A DNA stretch of 64,000 nucleotides. It comes from Bacillota bacterium. GTDB lineage: Bacteria > Bacillota > Clostridia > Acetivibrionales > DTU013. The position numbers and the translations under genes were made by a program. Under the pieces are notes generated by a model. That model worked only from the letters and a program-made list of their open reading frames with translations. It had not been told where the DNA came from and ran no database searches. This document shows positions 8,804 to 17,549 of the stretch, in pieces (position 1 is the first letter of the stretch; each line of letters starts with the position of its first letter). The stretch is taken from positions 62,001 to 126,000 of the forward strand of contig JAFABI010000032.1 in assembly GCA_023426125.1 (NCBI GenBank), in the 5' to 3' direction.

Positions 8804-11800
8804 ATGATAAAAAGATTCAAACCAAGGCCACAGTCTCTGACAACATGGCTGCTGACAGCCGTCATGCTCCTGTCGCCCATGACGGTCCTGGCCGCGCAGA
8901 CGGAACAGCCGTCGGCCGGCATAAGTGCTGCGGCGGCCGATATGAGATTTCAAAGCGACGGCTCGGTGGTCGGCTCGGCCGAATATAAGGACGAAATATT
9001 ACAGACAGCTGTGGATGGGCGCGTCACGGTTATTATCGAGCTGAAGGGTAAAACCGCCATCGATCTGTACAGCGGCGCGGAACCGGTCAAAAACTTCCCG
9101 ATGGAGAAGGATGCCGTTAACCTGCGGGAGCAATTGGCCGCAAAGCAGTCGGCAGTCCGGAAGGAAATTCTTTCCATCGATCCGGACGCGATCTTCCGGT
9201 ATTCCTATACCAGCCTCCTCAATGGCTTCTCCGCACAGGTGGATGCGGAAAAGGTTGACGATATAGGCGCTCTGCCGGAAGTCGAGCGGCTCTATCCAAT
9301 CAATGAATATTACGCGCCGCAAAGCATTGATGGCACTTCCGGAGAAGCCGGTACGCAGGACGTCGGCAGCAGCCAGCTGATGGGCGTCAATCTCGCCTGG
9401 GATTCCAGATATACCGGGGCTGGAAAAGTATTGGCCATTTTCGATACGACGCTGCGCCAGACCCACGCGTTGTTTTCCTATGTGAGCGACGTATCCCGCA
9501 ATGCGGCAGGCTTCAGGACAATGGACACCGTTGCTCAAAGCGTATACGCCAACCGTGAAAGTCTCAATATTTTTAAGAGTGTATGGACCGGTGAATCAGA
9601 CGGCACAAGAGCCGGCACGTTCATGCCGTCTGTGCAGAACAGTGTTTTGAGCGGCGGTTTTTACGTATCCGAAAAAGTGCCTTTCGCGCTGGATTATGCC
9701 GACGGCGACACAAAAGTCAACGATTACGACGCCAGCAGCCATGGTACCCACGTCGCCGGAATCGCTGTTGGAAACGCCGGCCCGGGTGATAATGCCTTCA
9801 GTAATATAAAAGGCGTCGCCCCGGATGCGCAGCTGTATTTTTTTAAGATATTCCCAACAGGCTCCGGCAGCACAACAACCGATATTATCCTGGCCGCAGT
9901 TGAGGATGCCGTCACGCTGGGCGTGGACGCCTTCAGTCTGAGCCTCGGCCGCATGTTCGGTGCGGGCCGTTATCAAAACGGCGCGGATGCGGCACTGCAG
10001 AAAGCCTTTGCGCGGGCCCGGCAGTCAGGCGTCAATATTGCCTGCGCTGCCGGGAACGACGCCTATGTCACGCAGCAGCACTCCACCTACGGTCAGGAAC
10101 TCAACTACACGGCATCGCATGCCAATTCCTATTCCATGAGCGGGAGCGACTCAACCAAAACCCTGGCGAAGACGGTGGTGCCCAACGCAAGATCGACCGC
10201 CGGCTCGCCCAGCACCCTGGGCGCCGCCACATCCGTAGCGTCGGCGGTGAACAGTGTCGTCACAAGCGTTTATATCTACAGGACGGTTGCCCGGGTCTAC
10301 GACATCAACAACGAAGATACACAGTATGCGTTTGATCAGATCGAAGACTACAATAACCGCACCTTTGGAAATAACGCAGCGCTGAGCGATACCAAATGGG
10401 TGCACCTGGGCTCGAAGGATGTCGGCCAGGCGCTGTCAGACGGCCTCACCATCGAGGGCCGGATTGCTCTTGTCATGGTCAGAAGAGCCGACAGCAGTGA
10501 TACCATCAGGCAAAAGCAACAGGAATTGTACGCCGCCGGTGCACTGGGCGCCATTTTCTACAGAAGCGCCACCGCGGCGACGAATACGCTGACGCTGTGG
10601 GATACCGACAAGCTGCCGGTGCTCGGCCTTGTCACCAACCAGCAGGGCGCCCGGATAGGCCAGGCACTGGATAACGGGGTCTCTATCGCCGCATCCTTTA
10701 CCAGCTATGTATACAGCCCCTACCGTGAAGTAGCCAATCTGGATAAAAATATCGCGCAATTCTCCTCCTACGGGCTCTCGGAAAGCCTTGAATTGAAGCC
10801 GGATATCATGACGCCGGGGGTATTGATCCTTTCCGCCGGCAGCACGACCGACACGGAGATCGTTTCAAAGAGCGGAACCTCCATGGCGACGCCCATGGTG
10901 GCTGGCGCTTTTCTGCTGGTGCAGCAGTATGTGGATGAAAACGACGTAGCCTTCGGGAATCCGGCCGGGCTCGCAAAAGCGGACCTCGTGGACGAGCTGC
11001 TGGCCAGCACAGCGGAGCCCTATCGATTCGTGCTGACGTCGGACGAGTCTGAGAAGGCCTATTTCTCACCCCGCAGACAGGGCGCCGGACTGCTCAATCT
11101 TGGAAAAGCGGTATCCGGCAAGGTCGTTTTGCACAACGAGAAGGTTTTCGACAGTGAGACCGGCACCGGCCGGCGCGCCAAGCTGGAGCTCGGCGACAAG
11201 CTGGGCCAGACCTTCTCCATGACGTATACGGTTGAGAATGCAAACGACGCCGGGCGTACCTTCGACGTATCCGCCTGCCTGCAGACGGACAGCGCCATGG
11301 AGTACAAGGGCAGCCCGATGCTTGTGCAGAAATCGTTTTATACCAGTCTGATCAACCCCCTCTCAGCCGTCAACAACGAATTCCGTGTAGAAATGCAGAG
11401 AATCGGCGGCGCGACCATACAGGTTTCCGGTGTCGTCGGCGGGACGCTCACGACGCCAACCGACAACATCAATCTTTATGCATCCGGCTCCGGCAAGGCG
11501 CAGGTGACGGTTCCGGCAGGCGCCAGCGCGACTGTCACGCTCCAGGTCACATTGCCCGACATGACGGAATACAACGGGCTATGGCCTAATGGGATGATCC
11601 TTGAGGGGTATATCTTCATGGACTCCCATCAGGAAGCTGTCAATATGCCGTTTGTCGGTTTCTATGGAGACTGGCTGGCGGCACCGGTCATCGATTATGG
11701 CAGCGTATATGATGAGACATACGGCAGCGTCAGCGATAATGACTACCCGGTATACTATCAGAATTCAATGCGGACGGTCAGCGGAAGCGGGAAAAATGCG

Positions 11801-14800
11801 GCCGTATCGGTGCTGGGCGCGAATCAGTTTACGGGGAGTAAGCTCCCGCTCTATGCGCTGTCCGGCAACGCCACCAATATCGAAAATCTGCGGCAGTATT
11901 ATGCAGACCTGCGTGAGACCGGAAACATTTTAAAGGACTTTATCGCCTTCTCTCCCAACGGCGACGGCATTTACGACACGGCGTACGCGGACGTCAGCCT
12001 CCTGCGGGACACCTATGCCGCCACGGCAGAGATATTTGACGATCACGGCAGCGTCGTGCGGAATCTGGGGACGGTATACGATTTACTACGGACGGCGCCA
12101 AGCCAGGGACTTCTGATCCAAAGCTTTAAGGATATCGCCTGGGACGGGTTAAACGACGCGGGCCAACCCGTACCGGACGGGGCGTATGTCTATCGGGTCC
12201 GGGCCGTCATTGATTACCCCGGCAGCCCGGCGAATCCGGACATTCTGGACTTTCCGATTGTCCTGGACAGGGAAAAACCCTCTGTCTCAGGCTTTTCCCT
12301 GAGACAGGCCGGCGGGAATACATACCTTGACTTTACCGTCAGCGACAACCACGCTCTTCAGGCCTTTTCGGTCTATTATGACGGCGCGGCGCTGGGAAAT
12401 ACCGTTCCGGTAAACGCAAACAGAGCCGATGGGCATGTCGATATCACGCAAAAGGTTTCGCTTTCCGATTTCGAGCCCGATAAGCTGTCAGTACAGGTTG
12501 TGGACTACGCGATGAACAGCGCTGTCCATTCCTATGCCGAGGGTGAAACCCCTGATGTAGTCTATATCTCTCAGGCCACCTATACGCCGGTGCAGCAGGC
12601 AAATATCCTTCTGCTTCAAGATACTGTCCGGGAGGCCGTCGCCTATATGACGACGCCGGGCGCCGGCTATTACCCCAACGGCGGTCTGAGCTTCGGCACC
12701 GAATTCGGCGATTGGGCGGCGGTGGCAATCGGCCGGTCCGATGTCGCGGTCGACCAGAGCATCTGGGAGACATATGAGAAAAACGCCAAAAATGCAATCC
12801 TTAAGTTACTGGCCGCCAACGGAGGTCAGTATCTCAACGAAAAAAAACGCACCGAAAATTCCCGGGCCATTGTCGGCTTCGGCGCAGTGAACATCGACCC
12901 CGCCGATGTTGACGGCAGCAACCTTTTTGACGGGCTGCGCCAGCTCTCCGCCGTCGGTTATCAAGGTGTCAACGGACTTGCGTGGGCACTGATCGCACTG
13001 GACACGAACGGTTATCCTGATCCTGTCGATTCGACCGCCACGCGCGACAGGCTGATAGAAGAGATCCTGGGCAGCGAGGTCAAAGCCGCCAACTCCACGC
13101 TGCATATGGACGGAGGCTGGTCTTTGACCGGACTCGGCAATGCACCCAATCCCGATATCACAGGGATGGTGGTGCAGGCGCTTTCGCCATACTACCGTGA
13201 TTCCTATGTCACGCAGACCCATGGATATCATGTCCGGGATTATGTTGACCGGGCCGTCAGGGCGATGGCGGCGATGCCGCAGGACGGGGACGGTGTGATC
13301 GGCAATGCACCGGAAAGCACGGCATGGGTCATGATTTCCCTGCTTTCGCTGGGAATCGACCCACTGAACTGCCATGATGACAGCGGAACGCAGCTCTTTG
13401 TTTCGGACAGCGGCAAGACCCTTCTGGACGGCCTTTTAAAGTTCCGTGTTCCGGGAGAAGGTTTTCTGCACGACCCTGCTGTGGAGACCGGCAGCAACTT
13501 TATGTCTACAGACCAGTGCGTTTACGCGCTGGATGCCTATTTGCGGTACCTGAAGGGACAGAATACGCTGTTTGATTATAGTGACGAAGGAACGTCCCAC
13601 CGGGTGAAGGTCCGGAATACAGTCAACGGCGAAATTCACGTCTCAAAGGCTCTGGCTTCTCAGGGCGAGATAGTCGCCGTCACATTAACGCCTTCGGAAG
13701 GTTATGAATTGAAGACAGGCTCCCTCTGCTACACGCAGAAAGAGGGAAATATCCGTTTCAACGCCGAAGGCAATCTTATATACGAGCGTATCCCCGCGGA
13801 TACCGTCGTAGCAGTCACGCAAAAAGACGGCTCCCTGAGCTTTGCTATGCCGGACTCCGATGTGACGCTTCAGGCCGAATTCGTATCCAACGGCCAGGGC
13901 GGCAACCCAGGTGGCGACCCGGGCGGTGATCCGGGGGGTGATCCAGGCGGCAATACCGGTTCCGGCACGATTTCCGTGACCTTCCGGCTCATCGGCTCGA
14001 CGCTGTCGGGTGAGGATGTTGACATCGGCAGCGGCGTCAACGGCTCGACCTATGTCACATGGATCCCGACAAAGCGCTATACGATAGACGAAGGCTCCAC
14101 CGTCTACGATCTCTTTGTCACGGGGCTGGCGGACGCGGGCCTCAGCGCGGTCGGACAGGACAACAATTATGTCGAAACCATCTACGCCCCCCCCGTCCTC
14201 GGTGGTTTCGAACTCTCGGAGTTCACGAACGGCAGGTATTCCGGCTGGATGTATACCATCAACGGAAGTCACCCCGGTTACGGACTGAAGACGCAGAGCC
14301 TGCACAACGGCGACCGGGTCATCTGGCACTATGTCAACGACTATCGCTATGAGGTGGAGGACTGGTTCGACGATTCGGAACATCCCGCTTTGGGCAATGG
14401 CGCCGACTGGAACAAATGGCTCGACGCTCCGGACGTGGCGCCTGAATCAAGCGGCAATCCGGGCGGCGCGGGCGGTTCGGCGGGGGCAGCTGCGAACGCC
14501 GCCGTTCTTGCCCCGAAGGCCATAGCATCAAACGGCTTCGCGACGGTGGACGTCTCGGCGGCCGACATGAGTTTCGTTATTGAAAACGCAAAGAAAAACA
14601 ACAATGCGTCCATTGTCATAGCGCCCGATATCACGGGTACGGCAAATAAAGTCGCCGTTGAGCTGCCGAAAGTGTCCGTCGCGTCCGTCGCCACAGAGAC
14701 GAAAGCCGACCTCACAGTCAGGACACCGGTCGGTATCGTGACAATCCCTAACGGCACGCTCAGTTCCATCGTCTCGCAGGCATCGGGCGACACCATCACC

Positions 14801-15664
14801 ATCAGCCTGAACACGGTTGAAGCATCATCGCTCGCCGGCGCACAGAAGAGCGCCGCCGGCGACAACTCCGTCTACGACATCTCCATTCTGAGCGGCGGCA
14901 GCGCCATCTCAAGCTTCGGCAACGGCAGTATCACAATATCCTTGCCCTATAAGCTAAAGAACGGCGAAGACCCATCGGGCGTCACCGTCTGGTACTTGAA
15001 CGATAAAGGCGAACTTCAGCAGATGACCTGCACGTACGATAAGACGACAGGCCTGGCTAGTTTCACCACAACGCACCTGTCCTATTATGTCGTGGGCTAT
15101 TCGGCGGCATGGACGAACCCGTTTTCAGACGTCAAAGCCACAGACTGGTTCTATGACGCCGTAAAGTATGTTTCTCAGAAAAGCCTGATGAATGGGACAT
15201 CGTCTACTGCTTTCGCGCCGAATGACGATATGACGCGTGCGATGCTGGTCACCGTCCTATACCGGCTGGAGGGCAAGCCCTCAGTCTCCGGGAAGGACAG
15301 CCTCACCGATGTGAAAAGCGGCCAATGGTATACCGACGCGGTAACATGGGCAAGCAAGAATAACATTGTATCCGGCTACGGCGGCGGGTTGTTCGGGACG
15401 AATGACAGTATTACGAGGGAACAACTGGCGGTAATCCTGTACAACTATGCAAAATACAAAGGCTACGATGTGACGAAGACGGCCGACCTGAAAGCATATA
15501 CTGACGCGTCGGTTGTCAGCAACTGGGCAACGGCCGCCATGAAGTGGGCCGTCGCTGAAGGCCTGATCACCGGTACAACATCAGTAACGATCTCCCCCTC
15601 GGCAAGCGCGTCGAGAGCCCAAGTGGCAACGATACTCATGAGGTTTGCGGAAAACGTAAAATAG
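8804..15664 (+). CDS. SLH-anchored subtilase fused to an intrinsic-factor-like (alpha/alpha toroid + DUF4430) module (2286 aa)
   Basis: A signal peptide (about 1-31) precedes an I9-type propeptide (about 60-165). The S8 protease domain has a complete triad: Asp214 in AIFDTT, His313 in SSHGTHVAG and Ser693 in SGTSMATP. A PA-type insert lies at about 540-620. Fn3-like beta domains and a FlgD-like Ig domain (about 1040-1145, SPNGDGIYD, DGAYVYRV) follow. Next is a prenyltransferase-like alpha/alpha toroid (about 1266-1600, with ESTAWVMISLLSLGIDP), an InlB-like repeat (about 1600-1695), a Gly/Pro/Asp linker and a DUF4430 domain (about 1723-1850: STVYDLF, SGWMYTING, GDRVIWHY). A beta domain (about 1903-2100) and three SLH repeats complete it. 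Toroid plus DUF4430 is the architecture of intrinsic factor and transcobalamin, so with the upstream riboswitches this is probably a corrinoid-binding surface protein. A GGAG site ten bases upstream supports the start. Confidence 0.88.
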   Translation: MIKRFKPRPQSLTTWLLTAVMLLSPMTVLAAQTEQPSAGISAAAADMRFQSDGSVVGSAEYKDEILQTAVDGRVTVIIELKGKTAIDLYSGAEPVKNFPMEKDAVNLREQLAAKQSAVRKEILSIDPDAIFRYSYTSLLNGFSAQVDAEKVDDIGALPEVERLYPINEYYAPQSIDGTSGEAGTQDVGSSQLMGVNLAWDSRYTGAGKVLAIFDTTLRQTHALFSYVSDVSRNAAGFRTMDTVAQSVYANRESLNIFKSVWTGESDGTRAGTFMPSVQNSVLSGGFYVSEKVPFALDYADGDTKVNDYDASSHGTHVAGIAVGNAGPGDNAFSNIKGVAPDAQLYFFKIFPTGSGSTTTDIILAAVEDAVTLGVDAFSLSLGRMFGAGRYQNGADAALQKAFARARQSGVNIACAAGNDAYVTQQHSTYGQELNYTASHANSYSMSGSDSTKTLAKTVVPNARSTAGSPSTLGAATSVASAVNSVVTSVYIYRTVARVYDINNEDTQYAFDQIEDYNNRTFGNNAALSDTKWVHLGSKDVGQALSDGLTIEGRIALVMVRRADSSDTIRQKQQELYAAGALGAIFYRSATAATNTLTLWDTDKLPVLGLVTNQQGARIGQALDNGVSIAASFTSYVYSPYREVANLDKNIAQFSSYGLSESLELKPDIMTPGVLILSAGSTTDTEIVSKSGTSMATPMVAGAFLLVQQYVDENDVAFGNPAGLAKADLVDELLASTAEPYRFVLTSDESEKAYFSPRRQGAGLLNLGKAVSGKVVLHNEKVFDSETGTGRRAKLELGDKLGQTFSMTYTVENANDAGRTFDVSACLQTDSAMEYKGSPMLVQKSFYTSLINPLSAVNNEFRVEMQRIGGATIQVSGVVGGTLTTPTDNINLYASGSGKAQVTVPAGASATVTLQVTLPDMTEYNGLWPNGMILEGYIFMDSHQEAVNMPFVGFYGDWLAAPVIDYGSVYDETYGSVSDNDYPVYYQNSMRTVSGSGKNAAVSVLGANQFTGSKLPLYALSGNATNIENLRQYYADLRETGNILKDFIAFSPNGDGIYDTAYADVSLLRDTYAATAEIFDDHGSVVRNLGTVYDLLRTAPSQGLLIQSFKDIAWDGLNDAGQPVPDGAYVYRVRAVIDYPGSPANPDILDFPIVLDREKPSVSGFSLRQAGGNTYLDFTVSDNHALQAFSVYYDGAALGNTVPVNANRADGHVDITQKVSLSDFEPDKLSVQVVDYAMNSAVHSYAEGETPDVVYISQATYTPVQQANILLLQDTVREAVAYMTTPGAGYYPNGGLSFGTEFGDWAAVAIGRSDVAVDQSIWETYEKNAKNAILKLLAANGGQYLNEKKRTENSRAIVGFGAVNIDPADVDGSNLFDGLRQLSAVGYQGVNGLAWALIALDTNGYPDPVDSTATRDRLIEEILGSEVKAANSTLHMDGGWSLTGLGNAPNPDITGMVVQALSPYYRDSYVTQTHGYHVRDYVDRAVRAMAAMPQDGDGVIGNAPESTAWVMISLLSLGIDPLNCHDDSGTQLFVSDSGKTLLDGLLKFRVPGEGFLHDPAVETGSNFMSTDQCVYALDAYLRYLKGQNTLFDYSDEGTSHRVKVRNTVNGEIHVSKALASQGEIVAVTLTPSEGYELKTGSLCYTQKEGNIRFNAEGNLIYERIPADTVVAVTQKDGSLSFAMPDSDVTLQAEFVSNGQGGNPGGDPGGDPGGDPGGNTGSGTISVTFRLIGSTLSGEDVDIGSGVNGSTYVTWIPTKRYTIDEGSTVYDLFVTGLADAGLSAVGQDNNYVETIYAPPVLGGFELSEFTNGRYSGWMYTINGSHPGYGLKTQSLHNGDRVIWHYVNDYRYEVEDWFDDSEHPALGNGADWNKWLDAPDVAPESSGNPGGAGGSAGAAANAAVLAPKAIASNGFATVDVSAADMSFVIENAKKNNNASIVIAPDITGTANKVAVELPKVSVASVATETKADLTVRTPVGIVTIPNGTLSSIVSQASGDTITISLNTVEASSLAGAQKSAAGDNSVYDISILSGGSAISSFGNGSITISLPYKLKNGEDPSGVTVWYLNDKGELQQMTCTYDKTTGLASFTTTHLSYYVVGYSAAWTNPFSDVKATDWFYDAVKYVSQKSLMNGTSSTAFAPNDDMTRAMLVTVLYRLEGKPSVSGKDSLTDVKSGQWYTDAVTWASKNNIVSGYGGGLFGTNDSITREQLAVILYNYAKYKGYDVTKTADLKAYTDASVVSNWATAAMKWAVAEGLITGTTSVTISPSASASRAQVATILMRFAENVK

Positions 15665-15673
15665 CAATTGGAA

Positions 15674-15708
15674 GAAGGGCAGCCGCACCAGCGCGGCTGC
15701 CCTTCTTT
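15674..15708 (+). terminator. Strong intrinsic terminator after the surface-protein operon
   Basis: GAAGGGCAGCCGC (15674-15686) pairs perfectly with GCGGCTGCCCTTC (15693-15705) over 13 positions, followed by TTT. It lies ten bases after the stop of the 2286-residue protein and closes the operon. Confidence 0.92.
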
Positions 15709-15759
15709 AACGCAACGGAAATTAAATTCGTCCATTTCCCACCCTAAATATTTCACTAC

Positions 15760-15788
15760 TTTATTTTTTAGCAAAATAAGGGTATAAT
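15760..15788 (+). promoter_or_regulatory. Candidate promoter of the first DtxR-type regulator
   Basis: A perfect TATAAT (15783-15788) has a weak TTTATT 17 bases upstream. A TTAGC half-site lies in the spacer, matching half of the operator seen at the feo genes. Possible autoregulation is inferred. Confidence 0.4.
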
Positions 15789-15862
15789 TTTAGTAATTGA
15801 GCCATGCCTTTATATTTACTATATCGGCATTTCGCTCTCCAGACTTTTTTGGAGGAATAAGA

Positions 15863-16255
15863 ATGAAGAAGCTTACCTTTACAATGGAAAATTACCTTGA
15901 GGCAATCTACAGGCTGTCCCTGGACGGAAAAGGCGCCCGGGTCACCGATATCGCCAAAAGCCTTGGTGTGACCAAGGCCAGTACCAACAGCGCAATGTCC
16001 GCCCTCTCGGAGAAAGGTCTGATTGTAAATGAAAAATACAGGGAGATCTTCCTTACGGCAGAAGGTTTGAAACTGGCGGAGCTGACTTCAAAAAAGCATG
16101 AAATCATTCAGATGTTTTTCACAAAGGTCCTTAAGATCGATCCGGTGATCGCGGACACTGACGCCTGCGCCATAGAGCATGTCATCAGCAATGATTCCAT
16201 CCATGCCATGCATTATTTCCTTTTTGGCATGAAAGACGGAGAATCTCACGTATAA
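15863..16255 (+). CDS. DtxR/MntR-family metal-dependent regulator
   Basis: This 130-residue winged-helix repressor matches the short (MntR-length) form of the family, without the SH3-like third domain. MENYLEAIYRL at the start supplies a metal-ligand Glu. The DNA-binding helix region is VTDIAKSLGVTKASTNSAMSAL, and DACAIEHVIS gives the Cys-x-x-Glu-His site typical of iron-type members. The ATG at 15863 has GGAGG eight bases upstream. An upstream in-frame start at 15797 is not supported. The gene stands next to the iron genes on the opposite strand and probably senses Fe2+ or Mn2+. Confidence 0.85.
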   Translation: MKKLTFTMENYLEAIYRLSLDGKGARVTDIAKSLGVTKASTNSAMSALSEKGLIVNEKYREIFLTAEGLKLAELTSKKHEIIQMFFTKVLKIDPVIADTDACAIEHVISNDSIHAMHYFLFGMKDGESHV

Positions 16256-16477
16256 TGCGGCAGACCGTCATTGCCGCAGGATTCTTGTGCAGGCAATCCG
16301 GCCCCTGCTGTTTTCTGCTGCCGGGGGTATAAACCATGTCTCAGGAGCAGGCAGGAGAGCAGATCATTTACCGCACCGGAAAGCAGAGCTTCCGGGTACA
16401 TGGGATGTACGGCGGTCCATTCTATTGAAGTCCGGCCTCCCTTCGAACCGCAAGCCGCTACACAATTCGGGAACCTG

Positions 16478-16512
16478 GGTCATGGCAGACAGCATTTGCC
16501 GCCGCCATGACC
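16478..16512. terminator. Hairpin in the 368-base gap between convergent genes
   Basis: GGTCATGGC (16478-16486) pairs with GCCATGACC (16504-16512), followed by TGTTTTC on the plus strand. It could end the regulator transcript 220 bases after its stop. The rest of 16256-16623 contains no convincing gene. Confidence 0.45.
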
Positions 16513-16563
16513 TGTTTTCATGTTATACCCACATTGTCGGGGTGGATTTCAACGAAATATATT

Positions 16564-16579
16564 GTTAGAGTTTTCTAAC
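16564..16579. promoter_or_regulatory. Inverted repeat related to the TTAGC-N4-GCTAA operator
   Basis: GTTAGAGTTTTCTAAC has six-base arms around GTTT, one base per arm away from the feo operator. It lies downstream of both convergent genes, so a regulatory role is uncertain; a weak terminator is the alternative. Confidence 0.3.
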
Positions 16580-16623
16580 ATTTGGGTTTAAAAAAAATTT
16601 CATTCCGGCGTGCTTTCATGAAA

Positions 16624-16935
16624 TCATCCCTCCGCGCTATGTAATTTTATAAACTCTTTTTCAAGGCTCAGCAGCACTCCTTCCAGCGAAGTCGCGCTGC
16701 TGTTGTGACACCGGTGAACAGGTATGTTCTTCCTTTTAGCTTCTTTTACAGCTATGTGAATCATCTTATGGGATACCGTGCTGGTAAATAAGACAATCCC
16801 ATCCGGATTCCCTATGACCTTGTCAAACTTGGCGGGCATCTGGGTATATACCTTTATCCGGTGCCCACGTTTGGTACATATGACCTTGTACTCGTCATGC
16901 ATCCTGTCATGACCTCCGACAAGCACTATACTCAC
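16624..16935 (-). CDS. DUF2325 family protein
   Basis: This small cytoplasmic protein of 103 residues begins SIVLVGGHDRM. It has a Rossmann-like pattern (hydrophobic strand, GGHDR, then PDGIVLFTSTVSHKM) and the HRCHNSSA block seen in DUF2325 proteins. The biochemical role of the family is not established. It starts at GTG (16935) with AAAGGAGGG seven bases before. It sits behind the DtxR-like gene at 17012-17392 on the same strand, so it may be part of an iron-responsive unit. Confidence 0.75.
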   Translation of the reverse strand: MSIVLVGGHDRMHDEYKVICTKRGHRIKVYTQMPAKFDKVIGNPDGIVLFTSTVSHKMIHIAVKEAKRKNIPVHRCHNSSATSLEGVLLSLEKEFIKLHSAEG

Positions 16936-16993
16936 TGTCTATCCCTCCTTTCCTGCGTTTTTCTTAAAAAACTTTAGTGAAAGTGTATGCCAG

Positions 16994-17015
16994 GTGATAA
17001 AAAAGTTGTTATCAC
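16994..17015 (-). other. Inverted repeat at the end of the DtxR-like gene
   Basis: GTGATAA (16994-17000) and TTATCAC (17009-17015) form a seven-pair stem with an eight-base loop, overlapping the stop codon of the minus-strand regulator. There is no T-run. It could be an operator for the DUF2325 gene or an mRNA hairpin. Confidence 0.3.
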
Positions 17016-17392
17016 TCAGTTTCATCCTTTATATCCAAAACACGGGCGCTGATCTTATTTACGCTGTCCGCAGAGAGGTCGCATAGACATAGAATAGCGT
17101 CATGTCTGGCATCTTCTTCGGAGACTTGAAGCTGCTTACGGAAGAAAGCAAATAGAAGAAGATATTTTGTGTAAAGCTGGTTTGCAAGCCGGGCCCCCTG
17201 TTCGCTGAACTGGACCTTTCCATAGTATTCCTTGCAGATAAGGTTATCCTCGGCAATCGCTTTCAGCATCTGGGACACGCTTGAACGCTTGACCTTCAGC
17301 GAAGCTGCTATATCTTTTGAAAAAACTTCGTTTCCATTCTCCCCCAGTTCGTAAATGGCGAAAAGGTACCGTTTCTTGGCGGAAGATATCAA
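17012..17392 (-). CDS. DtxR-like winged-helix regulator with altered metal site
   Basis: This 126-residue protein aligns with the short DtxR/MntR form: KKRYLFAIYEL at the N-terminus, a helix-turn-helix SKDIAASLKVKRSSVSQML, a wing and a short dimerisation region. Where its two relatives in this window have DAC(R/A)(L/I)EHVIS it reads DAILCLCDLS, so the Glu-His pair of the metal site is missing and two cysteines are present. It may sense something else, or bind DNA without metal. The TTG start at 17392 is supported by AAAAAGGAG seven bases upstream. A 113-bp repeat ends 24 bases upstream and could carry or disrupt its promoter. Confidence 0.75.
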   Translation of the reverse strand: MISSAKKRYLFAIYELGENGNEVFSKDIAASLKVKRSSVSQMLKAIAEDNLICKEYYGKVQFSEQGARLANQLYTKYLLLFAFFRKQLQVSEEDARHDAILCLCDLSADSVNKISARVLDIKDETE

Positions 17393-17415
17393 TGAAATTC
17401 TCCTTTTTGCAATAA

Positions 17416-17528
17416 TACTACAGCGAAAACTTCATTTTTATATCCGCATTTATGCGCCTTGCAGAAATATCGCAAACGCCTTAATGCGCTATTTCTGCAA
17501 GGATAATTCGGTAGTTATCGCTGTAGTA
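17416..17528. repeat. 113-bp inverted-repeat element (MITE-like), copy 1
   Basis: The ends are TACTACAGCGA and its exact complement TCGCTGTAGTA. An internal hairpin pairs CCTTGCAGAAATA with TATTTCTGCAAGG-type sequence. The second copy at 28795-28907 has the same length and ends, with compensatory changes in the internal stem (GCAG/CTGC becomes GAAG/CTTC). It encodes no protein. Confidence 0.85.
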
Positions 17529-17549
17529 CTAATTGCTGTTTTTTAGCTT

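Noticed and set aside
15797..15862. Longer N-terminus for the first DtxR-type regulator
   Set aside because: The extension is not seen in the family and lacks a ribosome site, while GGAGG precedes the ATG at 15863.
16271..16568. Plus-strand frames of 79 and 93 codons after the first DtxR gene
   Set aside because: No ribosome site, no family resemblance, and they span a hairpin; treated as non-coding.
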